Shown piece after piece: positions 1 to 7,999 of a stretch of 28,603 bases of DNA. Made by a program: the position numbers and the translations under genes. This stretch comes from a virus. The notes under the pieces are model-generated. The model saw only the letters and a list, made by a program, of their open reading frames with translations. It had not been told where the DNA came from and ran no database searches. The DNA is taken from positions 1 to 28,603 of IMG/VR virus record IMGVR_UViG_3300018036_000047. One strand, 5' to 3'. The first letter of the stretch is position 1, and each line of letters opens with the position of its first letter.

Positions 1-1544
1 TCTTAAAAGAGATGGGAAAGCGAGGATACCTAATTACATCTGATCTTTCTCTACAAGATCAATATGAATCTGATATTTATAGATTAAAACTAAGATGGCC
101 TTCAATCAAAGGTATTGATAATTACGATTGTCATGTAAATGGTCTTAAATTTTCATTAGGCGAATGCCGTATGAAAAATATGGGATACGATCAGGCACTT
201 GCAAAATTAGACTGTTCTAAGACTTGTGATTATATTCAACTTAGGCTTAGAGCAATTGATTCCCCAGTTACAATATTAAACTATGCATTTTGGCTACTAC
301 AGAGAAATTATGTAGCTCCTAAAATGGAAGAAGCTGAGCGGCCGATTCCATTTAAGAAGAGAGATTTTACGTTCTTTGATGAGGCCCATAAAATAGATGA
401 TATTGTACAGAATCATTTTTCTCCTCGTATAGATAATTTCCTTCCCGACCTTTTAAATAACCAATCTAAGTTTTTAATTAAGCAGGGCCTTCCTTCTCCA
501 AATATTAGCAAGGCATATGTTAATGATTTAATTGGTGATTTAATCCGGGTTCAAGATAGAAATGTTTTGTTTTCTAAACTAAAAGAACTACAAAAAATAT
601 TAGTTCAATTTAACGCAGTTAAGGCTCCTGCTGAACAAATGACTAAGCGTATTTTTGGTCAAACTACTGAAAAGCAATTAACACCTACCTGGAAAACAGC
701 GTTCGGGAGATTTGATAGGATTAAAGATATTCATTGTAAAATTGACGATTATACTAAACTAATTTCTGAAGTTGGTGTTGAATCTATGGTGTGGAATCAA
801 GATAGCGAAGAAGTAAAATTTATGTGTACTGAAGAATCTATAATGATTCAAAAGTATTTACACGAACAGGCAGGGTTTAAGGTTTTTATGAGTGCTACTA
901 TTGGAGGGCCTAGAGAATTTGCAAAGGTTATGGGGATTAAAGGTGCTAAATTTATTAGACTTGATAATGCCTTTAATTATGATAAATCACCAGTTGTGTT
1001 TATTAATAAGCATAAGCTTTCCCGCCGTGAAAAGGAAACAAGTTTGCCTAAAGTAATAAAATTATTAGATAAAATAATAGAAAAGCATAAAGGACAGCGC
1101 GGTATTATTCATACAGGATCTTATGAGTTTACAAGGTATATTAAACAAAATAGTAAGCACGCATTTCGTTTAATGGATTATGAAAATTCAAAAGAAAAAA
1201 ATGATCTTTTGAATCTGTTTAAACAAAAAGAAGATGCAATTTTCATGGGACCGTCATTGCTTGAGGGATTAGACCTAAAAGACGATATTAGCCGATTTCA
1301 AGTATTTTTTAAAGTACCATATCCTAATATTGGAGATCCATTAATTAAAGCAAAAATGAATACAATGCCAAATTGGTATGATTGGAAAACTGGCATAACT
1401 ATTATGCAAGGTGTTGGGAGAAGTGTTAGAAATGAAGAAGACTGGGCTATTACTTATATTCTAGATGCTTGCTTTCTTTCTTTGATAAATAAATCGGAGC
1501 TTTTTCCACCATCATTTTTAGAACGTATTAAAACTATAAAATAA
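1..1544 (+). CDS. DinG/XPD-type superfamily 2 helicase, 5'-partial
   Basis: C-terminal part of a DNA helicase of the DinG/XPD/Rad3 group. The frame is open back to base 3, so the gene starts before the window and the ATG at 12 is probably internal. Numbering from that ATG, four cysteines (C40, C52, C68, C72) precede a CDYIQLR segment, as in the iron-sulfur cluster domain of this group. The DEAH box is at 123-126 (FFDEAHKID), a motif III-like FMSAT near 293, a GxxLLEGLD segment near 416-425, and motif VI (QGVGRSVR) at 466-473. The Walker A motif must lie upstream, outside the window. It would unwind DNA 5' to 3' with ATP in replication or repair, as the family does. The next ATG follows its stop directly. 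The family assignment is secure; the role in this phage is unknown. Confidence 0.85.
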   Translation, partial: LKEMGKRGYLITSDLSLQDQYESDIYRLKLRWPSIKGIDNYDCHVNGLKFSLGECRMKNMGYDQALAKLDCSKTCDYIQLRLRAIDSPVTILNYAFWLLQRNYVAPKMEEAERPIPFKKRDFTFFDEAHKIDDIVQNHFSPRIDNFLPDLLNNQSKFLIKQGLPSPNISKAYVNDLIGDLIRVQDRNVLFSKLKELQKILVQFNAVKAPAEQMTKRIFGQTTEKQLTPTWKTAFGRFDRIKDIHCKIDDYTKLISEVGVESMVWNQDSEEVKFMCTEESIMIQKYLHEQAGFKVFMSATIGGPREFAKVMGIKGAKFIRLDNAFNYDKSPVVFINKHKLSRREKETSLPKVIKLLDKIIEKHKGQRGIIHTGSYEFTRYIKQNSKHAFRLMDYENSKEKNDLLNLFKQKEDAIFMGPSLLEGLDLKDDISRFQVFFKVPYPNIGDPLIKAKMNTMPNWYDWKTGITIMQGVGRSVRNEEDWAITYILDACFLSLINKSELFPPSFLERIKTIK

Positions 1545-1742
1545 ATGGGATTTAACAAAATTATATTACCGGAAATAGACCAACTAAAAAACCATCTTTT
1601 AAAAGTTGGTAACGAAGAGTTTATAAAACATTGGGTATCTAGATATTCTAAATCGGATGCTGTAATAGGTTCTACTGAATCTTTTGAGTTTATAAAACAG
1701 TTCATGTCTAAAGAGTATGAAAAGGATAACTCAATTAATTGA
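1545..1742 (+). CDS. Small hypothetical protein, 65 residues
   Basis: I do not recognise this protein. It starts at the base after the helicase stop (AAATAAATG), which suggests translational coupling, and ends with TGA. It is charged, with no membrane segment or signal peptide. The only shape visible is a likely helical N-terminal half (PEIDQLKNHLLK) and a helical C-terminus ending SKEYEKDNSIN. It is the first of six small genes between the helicase and the tail module. The uninterrupted, tightly placed frame and A-rich leader support it as a real gene. Confidence 0.6.
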   Translation: MGFNKIILPEIDQLKNHLLKVGNEEFIKHWVSRYSKSDAVIGSTESFEFIKQFMSKEYEKDNSIN

Positions 1743-1779
1743 AAGAACAATTAAATTATTAACAAAATTAAAAAATATT

Positions 1780-2343
1780 ATGAATAGCGATACTGAAATT
1801 TCAGAAAAAATTTATGTATGGTCTAAAAGTGAATCTGCTGGTAAAATTGTAAAGGTTTCACCGGATCAACCAGGTGGAAAATGGCTATATTTTACAGATG
1901 GTACTCGAATTAATTCTTCTCTTGTTAATGAATATTTAATTGAAGCCGTCGATGAAAACGATGCAAAACACCATGCATCTTCTTTTGGAAATTCTATAGG
2001 ATTAACTTCTCCTAAAACAGGTCCCGTTGAAGATAACACTAATACAGCAGTAACTAATACGACAGAACCTGTAAATTTACCAAAAGAAGAGGTTAAAGAA
2101 GAGGTTAACGTAATGATGGAAATGTTGTCGAAGATGAGTAGAAAAAACAAAGCAGAAATGCCAGTTAAAGTCAATATTCCATCTAAAACAGTATATGAAA
2201 TGTTACAAGATCAGATGGATTTAGAGCCTAAAGATCTTAATGAACAAATCGGGATGCTGGTAGAAAATCAGATAAATAACCTACAAGAACAATTAAGAGA
2301 ACAAATTCAATCTTTTATTTCTAATTATTATACAAATGAGTAA
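1780..2343 (+). CDS. Hypothetical protein with small beta-rich N-terminal domain, 187 residues
   Basis: Unrecognised. I chose the ATG at 1780 because it follows an A-rich leader (AAAATTAAAAAATATT) like those of neighbouring genes; an in-frame ATG at 1717 would add 21 residues and overlap the previous gene by 26 bases. The first 55 residues look like a small beta barrel of SH3/KOW type (GKIVKV, then WLYFTDGTRINSSLV). A disordered acidic Thr/Pro/Glu-rich linker follows, including the tandem KEEVKEEV, and then a helical C-terminus rich in Gln and Glu (EQLREQIQSFISNYY) that could oligomerise. It overlaps the next gene by eight bases. The domain reading is inference from sequence pattern only. Confidence 0.6.
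   Translation: MNSDTEISEKIYVWSKSESAGKIVKVSPDQPGGKWLYFTDGTRINSSLVNEYLIEAVDENDAKHHASSFGNSIGLTSPKTGPVEDNTNTAVTNTTEPVNLPKEEVKEEVNVMMEMLSKMSRKNKAEMPVKVNIPSKTVYEMLQDQMDLEPKDLNEQIGMLVENQINNLQEQLREQIQSFISNYYTNE
2083..2106 (+). repeat. Tandem 12-bp repeat coding for KEEV-KEEV
   Basis: AAAGAAGAGGTT occurs twice in a row without mismatch (2083-2094 and 2095-2106), in frame, in the acidic linker of the surrounding gene. It is probably a slippage duplication that lengthens a flexible linker. Confidence 0.85.
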
Positions 2344-2361
2344 AGAACAAATGAGTAAAGA
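2332..2361 (+). repeat. Perfect 15-bp tandem duplication spanning a start codon
   Basis: ACAAATGAGTAAAGA is present twice back to back (2332-2346, 2347-2361). Each copy carries an ATG with the same A-rich leader, so the next gene has two equivalent in-frame starts at 2336 and 2351. The first copy also contains the stop codon (2341-2343) of the preceding gene. Confidence 0.9.
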
Positions 2362-2755
2362 AGCTACAGAGCAGCAAAATGAAGTAATGCTTTTGACTAG
2401 ACGTCAAAGACGATATATGCTTAAACAAAGAGGAGTACCTCAAGTTATTTCGAAACTTCCATTTCTTGGAGAAGTAAGAACAAATTTGCGTAGACAAAAC
2501 ATGGAAAATGGAAGAAAGCTACACGAACAGCACATGGATATTTTAGAATCTAGAAATGCAGAAATCCTAGAAGCAAAGCTAGAGTCTGTAAAGCAAACCT
2601 GGTCTAATATTGGTTATAATGCTGAAGAAATTAAACTTCTTGAAGAAGCATGGGCTCTCTTGACTGTTAAAGATAAAGAAACATATCGAGAAGATAAGAA
2701 AAAAGCTAGATCTTTAATGAGAAACGCTAGTGAATTAAAAAAATCTAGAGGATAA
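2336..2755 (+). CDS. Hypothetical basic/helical protein, 139 residues
   Basis: Unrecognised. The start is given as 2336, but 2351 is equally good because a 15-bp duplication copied the start region; translation from 2351 removes five residues (MSKEQ). The protein is almost entirely helical and highly charged. A basic stretch at about 22-30 (RRQRRYMLKQR) could bind nucleic acid, and the middle (LHEQHMDILESRNAEILEAKL) looks like a coiled coil. The C-terminus is also basic (KKKARSLMRN, KKSRG). It overlaps the gene before by eight bases and directly abuts the gene after, so it sits in a co-transcribed chain. Nucleic-acid binding or an assembly scaffold are possible, but neither is shown. Confidence 0.6.
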   Translation: MSKEQMSKEATEQQNEVMLLTRRQRRYMLKQRGVPQVISKLPFLGEVRTNLRRQNMENGRKLHEQHMDILESRNAEILEAKLESVKQTWSNIGYNAEEIKLLEEAWALLTVKDKETYREDKKKARSLMRNASELKKSRG

Positions 2756-3082
2756 ATGGTTTCTATCACTATAGAACCGGCAGATAACGGAGTCGTTAAA
2801 GTTGTATATGACGACTCCGTTAACGGCGCCGGCGAAGAATTTGTCGCTAGAAAAGTATATGACTTTGATAGAGATCAAACTTCAAAAGATTCAATTGTTG
2901 ATTTTTTAACAGATGTTATGTTAGATCTAGGAATTGAGTCAGGTACTAAACTTGATAAGTATCGAGTTTCCGTTATTAAGCAATGGGGTGATATATCCCT
3001 ACATAACGAAGACGACATTAAAAAAAGAATAGAAACCCTTCAAAAAGAAATTAATTCTTTAGAAGGAGTTATTAAAAAATGA
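2756..3082 (+). CDS. Hypothetical acidic protein with C-terminal coiled coil, 108 residues
   Basis: Unrecognised. The ATG follows the previous stop directly (GGATAAATG), with a weak GAGG upstream. The N-terminal 55 residues are acidic and likely beta-rich (VSITIEPADNGVVKVVYDD); the last 28 residues form a short coiled coil (IKKRIETLQKEINSLEGVI). The first 25 codons are unusual: they are richer in G and C than the surroundings and can fold into strong hairpins (separate entry), so translation of this gene may be controlled by mRNA structure. An AAGGAG stretch near its 3' end could serve the next start, which overlaps by four bases (ATGA). Confidence 0.6.
   Translation: MVSITIEPADNGVVKVVYDDSVNGAGEEFVARKVYDFDRDQTSKDSIVDFLTDVMLDLGIESGTKLDKYRVSVIKQWGDISLHNEDDIKKRIETLQKEINSLEGVIKK
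2758..2832 (+). promoter_or_regulatory. Two consecutive hairpins at the start of a coding region
   Basis: Hairpin 1: 2758-2766 pairs with 2771-2778 (GGTTTCTAT / ATAGAACC, one bulged T), covering the G of the start codon. Hairpin 2: TAACGGAGTCGT (2785-2796) pairs perfectly over 12 bp with ACGACTCCGTTA (2811-2822), extendable by a U-G and an A-U pair to leave a 10-base loop. An outer 5-bp stem CCGGC (2777-2781) / GCCGG (2828-2832) can enclose it, in competition with hairpin 1. The pairing is seen directly; a regulatory role is inference. Confidence 0.55.
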
Positions 3083-3477
3083 CATTAAAAGTAGCAGGCA
3101 TATGGTGTAAAACTAAATCTGAATTTGATAGACATGTCAGATCAAATTCATATGATTTGGTAATTTCTCATAATGAGATATTTACACGCCTGCTTAAAAG
3201 CGATCCAGATGATAACGAACCATCTGATGTTTTAATATCTCTTTATATACAAAAACTATTTAAGAATATTGAAACTAAATTTGAAGGTAAACCACGCGTA
3301 AATGTTGCCTTTTTATTTAAGAATTTAGATAAGGATACTGTAGATAATTTTAGATCTTTTATTGATAATTTATTCGAAAATAATTTTGTAGATCTAGTTA
3401 TAATCGACAGATGTGACTATCCAAAAAAAGGAGTTCTTAGTAAATTTGATGCTGTTAAATTTATAGATAATGATTAA
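3079..3477 (+). CDS. Hypothetical protein, 132 residues
   Basis: Unrecognised. The ATG overlaps the previous stop as ATGA, and unusually for this window an AAGGAG lies about 11 bases upstream, inside the previous gene. The pattern is alternating beta and alpha: LKVAGIWC, YDLVISHNEIF, VNVAFLFKNL, FVDLVIIDRCDY. This suggests a small Rossmann-like fold, but no nucleotide-binding motif is visible. The last eight bases overlap the next gene. It sits in the chain of small genes between the helicase and the first tail gene, and in T4-like phages such places often hold assembly or replication accessory proteins. No function is assigned. Confidence 0.6.
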   Translation: MTLKVAGIWCKTKSEFDRHVRSNSYDLVISHNEIFTRLLKSDPDDNEPSDVLISLYIQKLFKNIETKFEGKPRVNVAFLFKNLDKDTVDNFRSFIDNLFENNFVDLVIIDRCDYPKKGVLSKFDAVKFIDND

Positions 3478-4075
3478 GCATAAAATTTTTTCAAAAGGTG
3501 AATACGTACAAGCTTTAATTTCAACAACACAACAACCAAATATCCTCATACCAGTTCGAGGTATGATTTATGACGTTAAGTTTGACGATCTCAATCCACA
3601 GTATCAGATTAGAATTAAAAAGTTTTATGATAATATTTACTTTTTAAAGCAAAATCTTTTTGGGGGTAGATTTATAAGAGATTTTGAAGGTAAAGAAACT
3701 CGCATTAATGCAAAGCGTGTAAACTACAAAAATTCTGATGACCTAATTCAAAATTTATTTGATGGTCCTAATTGGAAAAAATACACTATTATTGTAGATT
3801 CTATATTTTGCACAAAGACTTTAGACCAACAGCAAGAATTATTTAATAATTTACAAACTTTTCTGATAGAACAGAAAATAAAAGATATTTATGAGATGTC
3901 TACTCGACAGCCATATCGAGCGTCTAATGGTGAATATTCATTTAATTCGAAGGGTGAATTTATAACACATCTTAAAAAGTTTTTAGGGGAAAGAATGCCA
4001 GATAGCGAGGAATGGTTAGAAAATATGTTCTATAATCCAACTTCTAGAGAAATGGATATGGGCGAGTGGAAGTAG
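3470..4075 (+). CDS. Hypothetical protein, 201 residues
   Basis: Unrecognised. It starts inside the end of the previous gene (eight-base overlap) and ends with TAG just before the candidate late promoter at 4088-4113, so it is the last gene of the small-gene chain. The sequence is mixed alpha/beta and rich in Lys, Asn and aromatic residues, with one likely buried strand (KKYTIIVDSIFC near 101-112) and an acidic C-terminus (DSEEWLENMFYNP, then MDMGEWK). No membrane segment, signal peptide or catalytic motif is seen. Confidence 0.6.
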   Translation: MIKHKIFSKGEYVQALISTTQQPNILIPVRGMIYDVKFDDLNPQYQIRIKKFYDNIYFLKQNLFGGRFIRDFEGKETRINAKRVNYKNSDDLIQNLFDGPNWKKYTIIVDSIFCTKTLDQQQELFNNLQTFLIEQKIKDIYEMSTRQPYRASNGEYSFNSKGEFITHLKKFLGERMPDSEEWLENMFYNPTSREMDMGEWK

Positions 4076-4087
4076 TAATATATTAAC

Positions 4088-4113
4088 TGGGATATATAAA
4101 TAAAAATATCCCA
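4088..4113 (+). promoter_or_regulatory. Candidate phage late promoter inside an inverted repeat
   Basis: The 42-base gap before 4118 contains GATATATA (4091-4098) and an exact TATAAATA (4095-4102), the T4 late-promoter element. They lie within an inverted repeat TGGGATAT (4088-4095) / ATATCCCA (4106-4113) with a 10-base spacer. Transcription starting about ten bases downstream would leave a very short leader before the ATG. GATATATA recurs in the three other longest gaps of the window. Confidence 0.55.
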
Positions 4114-4117
4114 ATAT

Positions 4118-5896
4118 ATGTCAATAATTACTGCTATTACAGACGCTATTCCTGGTAGTTCTTCAGCCCTACAATATGTCGGCAAAAATGGAGATCTATA
4201 CTTATACAGAGAGGTTTTAAGCGGCAGAGAATTTACATCCTCAAATATAATCGAAGGGGCTAAAGATAATCCAGTAGAAGAAAACGGAGAGGCAACGCCG
4301 TCGGGAAGAACTATTCTGCAGGACATTAATGCTGATTCTAAAGGATTTTATGGAGGTCAAACTGAACAACAAGCTAGAAAGTATCAAGTTAATGTCGAGA
4401 CTTCTGGGTCAGGCAGTACTGGAAAAACAGAAGATGCAGGAGATACGGTCGACCCTGGACAGGCAGTTAATTCAAAATTTAATAGATGGAATTTATTTAA
4501 GACTAATAACATTAGAGGAAAAAGCGGGATTGAAACAACCTCTAATAAAGAAGAGATGTCAAAATCTCTATATGGTCCACCTACAATAAACGGTGCTGTT
4601 AACCCAATTATTAATCCAACTGCTAGGAACATTGTAGAAGAGGTAAAAAAGTCTTCATCTAGTTTAGGATATGATTATGACTTAACTGATTTTATACAGT
4701 GTGAACATTATGGAGCAATTAGTAATAACTATCTGCTAACTTTACGAAGGTTTCCATACGCAACCCCAGATGACATAATTAGTCCTAGGACCTTTGATAA
4801 TACAGGAAAGGCAATTGATGCTCACCAACCTGATTTGGCAAGAGCAGTAACTTGGCTTTCACCACATCTTGGTAATGAATTAAAATCTATTGTTCAATTT
4901 AAAGTTGGATTCAAGTGGAAAGATGTAGAATCACAACTACAAGAAATACAATCTTCTAAAGGAAATCGAGGGGCTTTAGGTGCTGCAATTGACGGTAGCC
5001 CTCTTCTTTCTGCAATTCAAGGTGGTCTATCGGGTAGAAGTGCTGAAGAATCAGCAATGATTCAAAGCAGGGGAGCTGGATATGACCCTACAAAAGAAAC
5101 TTACCCGAATAAAGTTTTTGGACCATACAATATTATAAAAAATGTTCTTTCTCGAGATCAAGGTTTAATCTTTGAACAAGATTTTACCCTAACATTCCAT
5201 TATGATATTAGAGGCTATGGCAATACATCACCTAAGGCTGCATTTATGGACACTATGGCTAATATTTTAGCCCTAACATATAATACAGCACCTTTCTGGG
5301 GAGGGGCAACCAGATACACTGGAAGTGGATCTACTGGTAAAAAAGGATTTGGAGATTATCAAAAGCTTAAAAATGGAGATTACGGTGGATTTTTAGGTAG
5401 TTTAAAGGACCAATTCATGGGAGCAATGTCTGGTGGATGGGAAGATATTAGTAAAGGATTTGGTAATTCTAAAATATTAGATAATGTTATTGGAGGAGGA
5501 TTGATGAAGTTATTTAATGGACCACAAGGGTCTCAAATTGCTGCTGCATTTGTTAGTGGAGATCCTACTGGACAATGGCACTTAACTGTCGGAAATCCTC
5601 TTGCACCAATGATGGTCATTGGAAATTTGGCACTACAAGATGCAAAATTTGAATTTGATGGACCTTTAGGGTATGAAGATTTTCCAAGTAAGCTAAAAGT
5701 TACAATAACTCTTAAACCTGGAAGACCTAGAGATAAGGGTGAAATTGAAAGCATGTTTAACGCTGGTAGAGGAAGAATGTATATTCAACCTGAAAACGGA
5801 CCACAGGCTCCGGATTCAAAAATTACAGATCCATATGGAAGAAAGGTTATGTCAGACGCAATGTATCGTAGATCTTCTGATATGAACGCTGGTTAA
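4118..5896 (+). CDS. Large virion structural protein, probable tail/baseplate hub component
   Basis: First gene of the tail module, 592 residues, just after the candidate late promoter. The N-terminal 170 residues are low-complexity and polar. A folded domain starts at about 190 (LTDFIQCEHYG, then LLTLRRFPYATPDDI). A second conserved-looking block carries FTLTFHYDIRGYGN and AAFMDTMANILALTYN, and the C-terminus has GDPTGQWHLTVGNP followed by RPRDKGEIESMF, ending in a basic GRGRMYI. I associate these blocks with virion proteins of large T4-like phages but cannot match them to a T4 gene; a tube-end or hub protein fits the position before gp53-like and gp27-like genes. GSGSTGK occurs twice (97-103, 402-408), probably as a flexible linker. 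Confidence 0.6.
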   Translation: MSIITAITDAIPGSSSALQYVGKNGDLYLYREVLSGREFTSSNIIEGAKDNPVEENGEATPSGRTILQDINADSKGFYGGQTEQQARKYQVNVETSGSGSTGKTEDAGDTVDPGQAVNSKFNRWNLFKTNNIRGKSGIETTSNKEEMSKSLYGPPTINGAVNPIINPTARNIVEEVKKSSSSLGYDYDLTDFIQCEHYGAISNNYLLTLRRFPYATPDDIISPRTFDNTGKAIDAHQPDLARAVTWLSPHLGNELKSIVQFKVGFKWKDVESQLQEIQSSKGNRGALGAAIDGSPLLSAIQGGLSGRSAEESAMIQSRGAGYDPTKETYPNKVFGPYNIIKNVLSRDQGLIFEQDFTLTFHYDIRGYGNTSPKAAFMDTMANILALTYNTAPFWGGATRYTGSGSTGKKGFGDYQKLKNGDYGGFLGSLKDQFMGAMSGGWEDISKGFGNSKILDNVIGGGLMKLFNGPQGSQIAAAFVSGDPTGQWHLTVGNPLAPMMVIGNLALQDAKFEFDGPLGYEDFPSKLKVTITLKPGRPRDKGEIESMFNAGRGRMYIQPENGPQAPDSKITDPYGRKVMSDAMYRRSSDMNAG

Positions 5897-5911
5897 TATA
5901 ATTTTAGTTAC

Positions 5912-6469
5912 ATGAATTTAAAGACAATACTTGACAAAATTACAGATGGAACTAAATTAATTCTTTCAGTTCCTACTATATTATTTAGCGATAAAGATAA
6001 CGCTATTATTGAAGCGGAACATGTTGTTAATGATTACGAACAGGCAAGGCCAGATCTTATAGCCGCAAAACACTATGGTGATCCAACTGCATTAGATATT
6101 ATACTTAAGTACAATAATATTTCAGACCCATTTTCAATAAAGGAAGGCGAGAAAATTATTGTTCCAATTAGAGAAATACCTCTTGCAAAATATGAAAGAC
6201 CTAAGCAAGTTGAAGAGAACATTGTAAAGCAACAATTTATCGATACTAAAAGATTAAGTAAAAAGGATCAAAATAGGATTAAAACTCTTCAAAAGAAATA
6301 TAATAAAGAAAACTTATTACCGCCAAACGTCCTTCCAGTTGGAAAAAAGACTTATAAAATTAATGCTGGAAAAATTACATTTGGTGTACAGGCTCAGAGT
6401 GATTCAGTTGTAGATGAAATACTTAAAGAATCTAAGTCAAACATAAAGTCAAACATTAATCGATCATAA
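5912..6469 (+). CDS. gp53-like baseplate protein with LysM-like domain
   Basis: 185 residues. Residues about 42-86 read as a LysM-type module: HYGDPTALDIILKYNNI followed by IKEGEKIIVPI, the pattern in which a repeat ends with 'sitting on a low value and a Pro' as in peptidoglycan-binding LysM and in T4 gp53-type baseplate wedge proteins. In T4, gp53 joins wedges around the hub; the LysM-like fold there is structural rather than sugar binding. The following segment is basic and helical (KRLSKKDQNRIKTLQKKY). It lies eight bases before the hub gene, the expected neighbourhood. LysM-like proteins also occur at this place in contractile injection systems, which supports the call. T4 gp53 sequence similarity cannot be judged here. 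Confidence 0.65.
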   Translation: MNLKTILDKITDGTKLILSVPTILFSDKDNAIIEAEHVVNDYEQARPDLIAAKHYGDPTALDIILKYNNISDPFSIKEGEKIIVPIREIPLAKYERPKQVEENIVKQQFIDTKRLSKKDQNRIKTLQKKYNKENLLPPNVLPVGKKTYKINAGKITFGVQAQSDSVVDEILKESKSNIKSNINRS

Positions 6470-6476
6470 GGTTAAA

Positions 6477-7991
6477 ATGGAATTAGATAACAACATATTA
6501 GCTCTAATTGAGCCTTCTATTCAACCTAAAAAGATTGAAACTCCTTCATTTGAAGAAGGTAATGGTGAGACTGATAAAGTTTCAAAGACATTCGGTATTG
6601 ACCAACCTGTAATATTTATGAATAATTATAAGTTTGAAAAAACCGATATTCTTCAATTTGAATTATCTAATAGCGGATTTTTACCAACATGTGACGTTAC
6701 TATAGTAGATACTAAAAATGTATTTGCCGTTGATGCTTTTCCTAGAGACGGCGATAATTTTACAGTTTTTATAAATTCAAAAAACGAGAGTACTTTTAAA
6801 TCCATTCACATGGATTTTGAAGTTTTAAATATAGCAGCAGTTCCTAAAAAAGAAGGAGATCCTAAAAAGATTTCAATAAGTGGAAGGGTAAAAATTCCTA
6901 GGATATTTTCTGAAAATTGTCAGTTTTTAGAAGAAAATACATCAATAGAACATATTAAAAAAGTTTCTGAAGAATTAGGATTAGGATTAGCTTCAAATAT
7001 AACCGAGACAACCGATCCTCAAGTTAGAATACAGGCATATATTAATTATGTTGATTTTATAGGAAATATTGTAAAGTCATCGTATGTTTCTGATGATTCT
7101 TTTCAAACCCACTTCGTAGATCCGTATTATTATTTAAATTTTATAGATGTAAACAGAATTTTAAATTCTAAAAATCTTTCATTAGATGAACTTCAAGACA
7201 ATATGACTTCTTTAAATACTAGCATGGCAGAAGAAAACCATACTGATGAAAGTATTGATTCAACTGAAACAAAACTTATTTTAACAAATAATGTACAGTT
7301 AAAACCAACTAATCAATATATTGCTAAGTATGAAATTGAAAATAAATCAAACATCGTAGTAGAAGCACATGGTCATTTTAGAGATGTTCAAATTTATGAT
7401 GACAATGCAGAGTCTCCAGATGAAAGATTAGATGAATTTACAGTTGAAGCACTTAGTGCTAATGCAGAAAATTTAAAAGATATTGAAGAACCTTTAAAAG
7501 GAAATAGAGAATCTGAAGAATATTCTAGCTTAATTAAACATAAATATATGGGAAGACAAGACGTTGGCACAGAAGGTTTAGGAAATGTCCACCAGAATCA
7601 TATATTTTCACAGCTACATAATATTAGAAATATTGATGAAACTCAAAAATTAAAGCTAAAAATAACTTTAGAATCTTTTAACCCATCTCTTTATAGATTT
7701 CAAAAAATACCAGTACTTCTATATCACACGGATTCAAGAGCAATTAAAGGTGCCCAAAATCTAGAAGAAGCAAAAAAAGATAAAGGATTTACAGATTCTA
7801 GTGTAGATATTCCAAAAAGTGACGAAAAAGAACCAGATCAAATGCTAGACCAATTTCTTTCTGGTTACTATTTAATAGAATCAATTGATATTGTATATAG
7901 AATGAAAAGAAGTAACTTTTATCAAGAAGTTACATTAATTAGAAGGGAATGGCCGGCAAGAATGTCTGCAGTAAATTCAATAAATACATAA
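6477..7991 (+). CDS. gp27-like baseplate hub protein
   Basis: 504 residues, longer than T4 gp27 (391). The N-terminal half has the beta-rich pattern of hub/VgrG-type domains (DILQFELSNSGFLPTCDVTIVD, about 60-81). The C-terminal part has two strands typical of this group: LKLKITLESFNPSLYRFQKI and, at the end, YYLIESIDIVYR followed by FYQEVTLIRREWPA. In T4 the gp27 trimer forms the hub that joins the tube to the gp5 spike. An acidic, disordered-looking insert lies around 235-265 (SMAEENHTDESIDSTE). Its place directly after the LysM-like gene and before the gp5-OB gene fits. Identification is by pattern and context, not by alignment. Confidence 0.65.
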   Translation: MELDNNILALIEPSIQPKKIETPSFEEGNGETDKVSKTFGIDQPVIFMNNYKFEKTDILQFELSNSGFLPTCDVTIVDTKNVFAVDAFPRDGDNFTVFINSKNESTFKSIHMDFEVLNIAAVPKKEGDPKKISISGRVKIPRIFSENCQFLEENTSIEHIKKVSEELGLGLASNITETTDPQVRIQAYINYVDFIGNIVKSSYVSDDSFQTHFVDPYYYLNFIDVNRILNSKNLSLDELQDNMTSLNTSMAEENHTDESIDSTETKLILTNNVQLKPTNQYIAKYEIENKSNIVVEAHGHFRDVQIYDDNAESPDERLDEFTVEALSANAENLKDIEEPLKGNRESEEYSSLIKHKYMGRQDVGTEGLGNVHQNHIFSQLHNIRNIDETQKLKLKITLESFNPSLYRFQKIPVLLYHTDSRAIKGAQNLEEAKKDKGFTDSSVDIPKSDEKEPDQMLDQFLSGYYLIESIDIVYRMKRSNFYQEVTLIRREWPARMSAVNSINT

Positions 7992-7999
7992 ATTAGAAT

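Noticed and set aside
1717-1779. Upstream ATG at 1717 as start of the 187-residue protein
   Set aside because: It would overlap the previous gene by 26 bases and has no A-rich leader directly upstream; 1780 fits the local pattern better, though this is not proven.
4406-4429. GSGSTGKT in the 592-residue protein fits the P-loop pattern GxxxxGKT
   Set aside because: It lies in a Ser/Gly/Thr/Asp-rich low-complexity stretch with no following strand or Walker B; GSGSTGK recurs at 402-408 followed by KG, so it is a linker sequence, not an ATP site.
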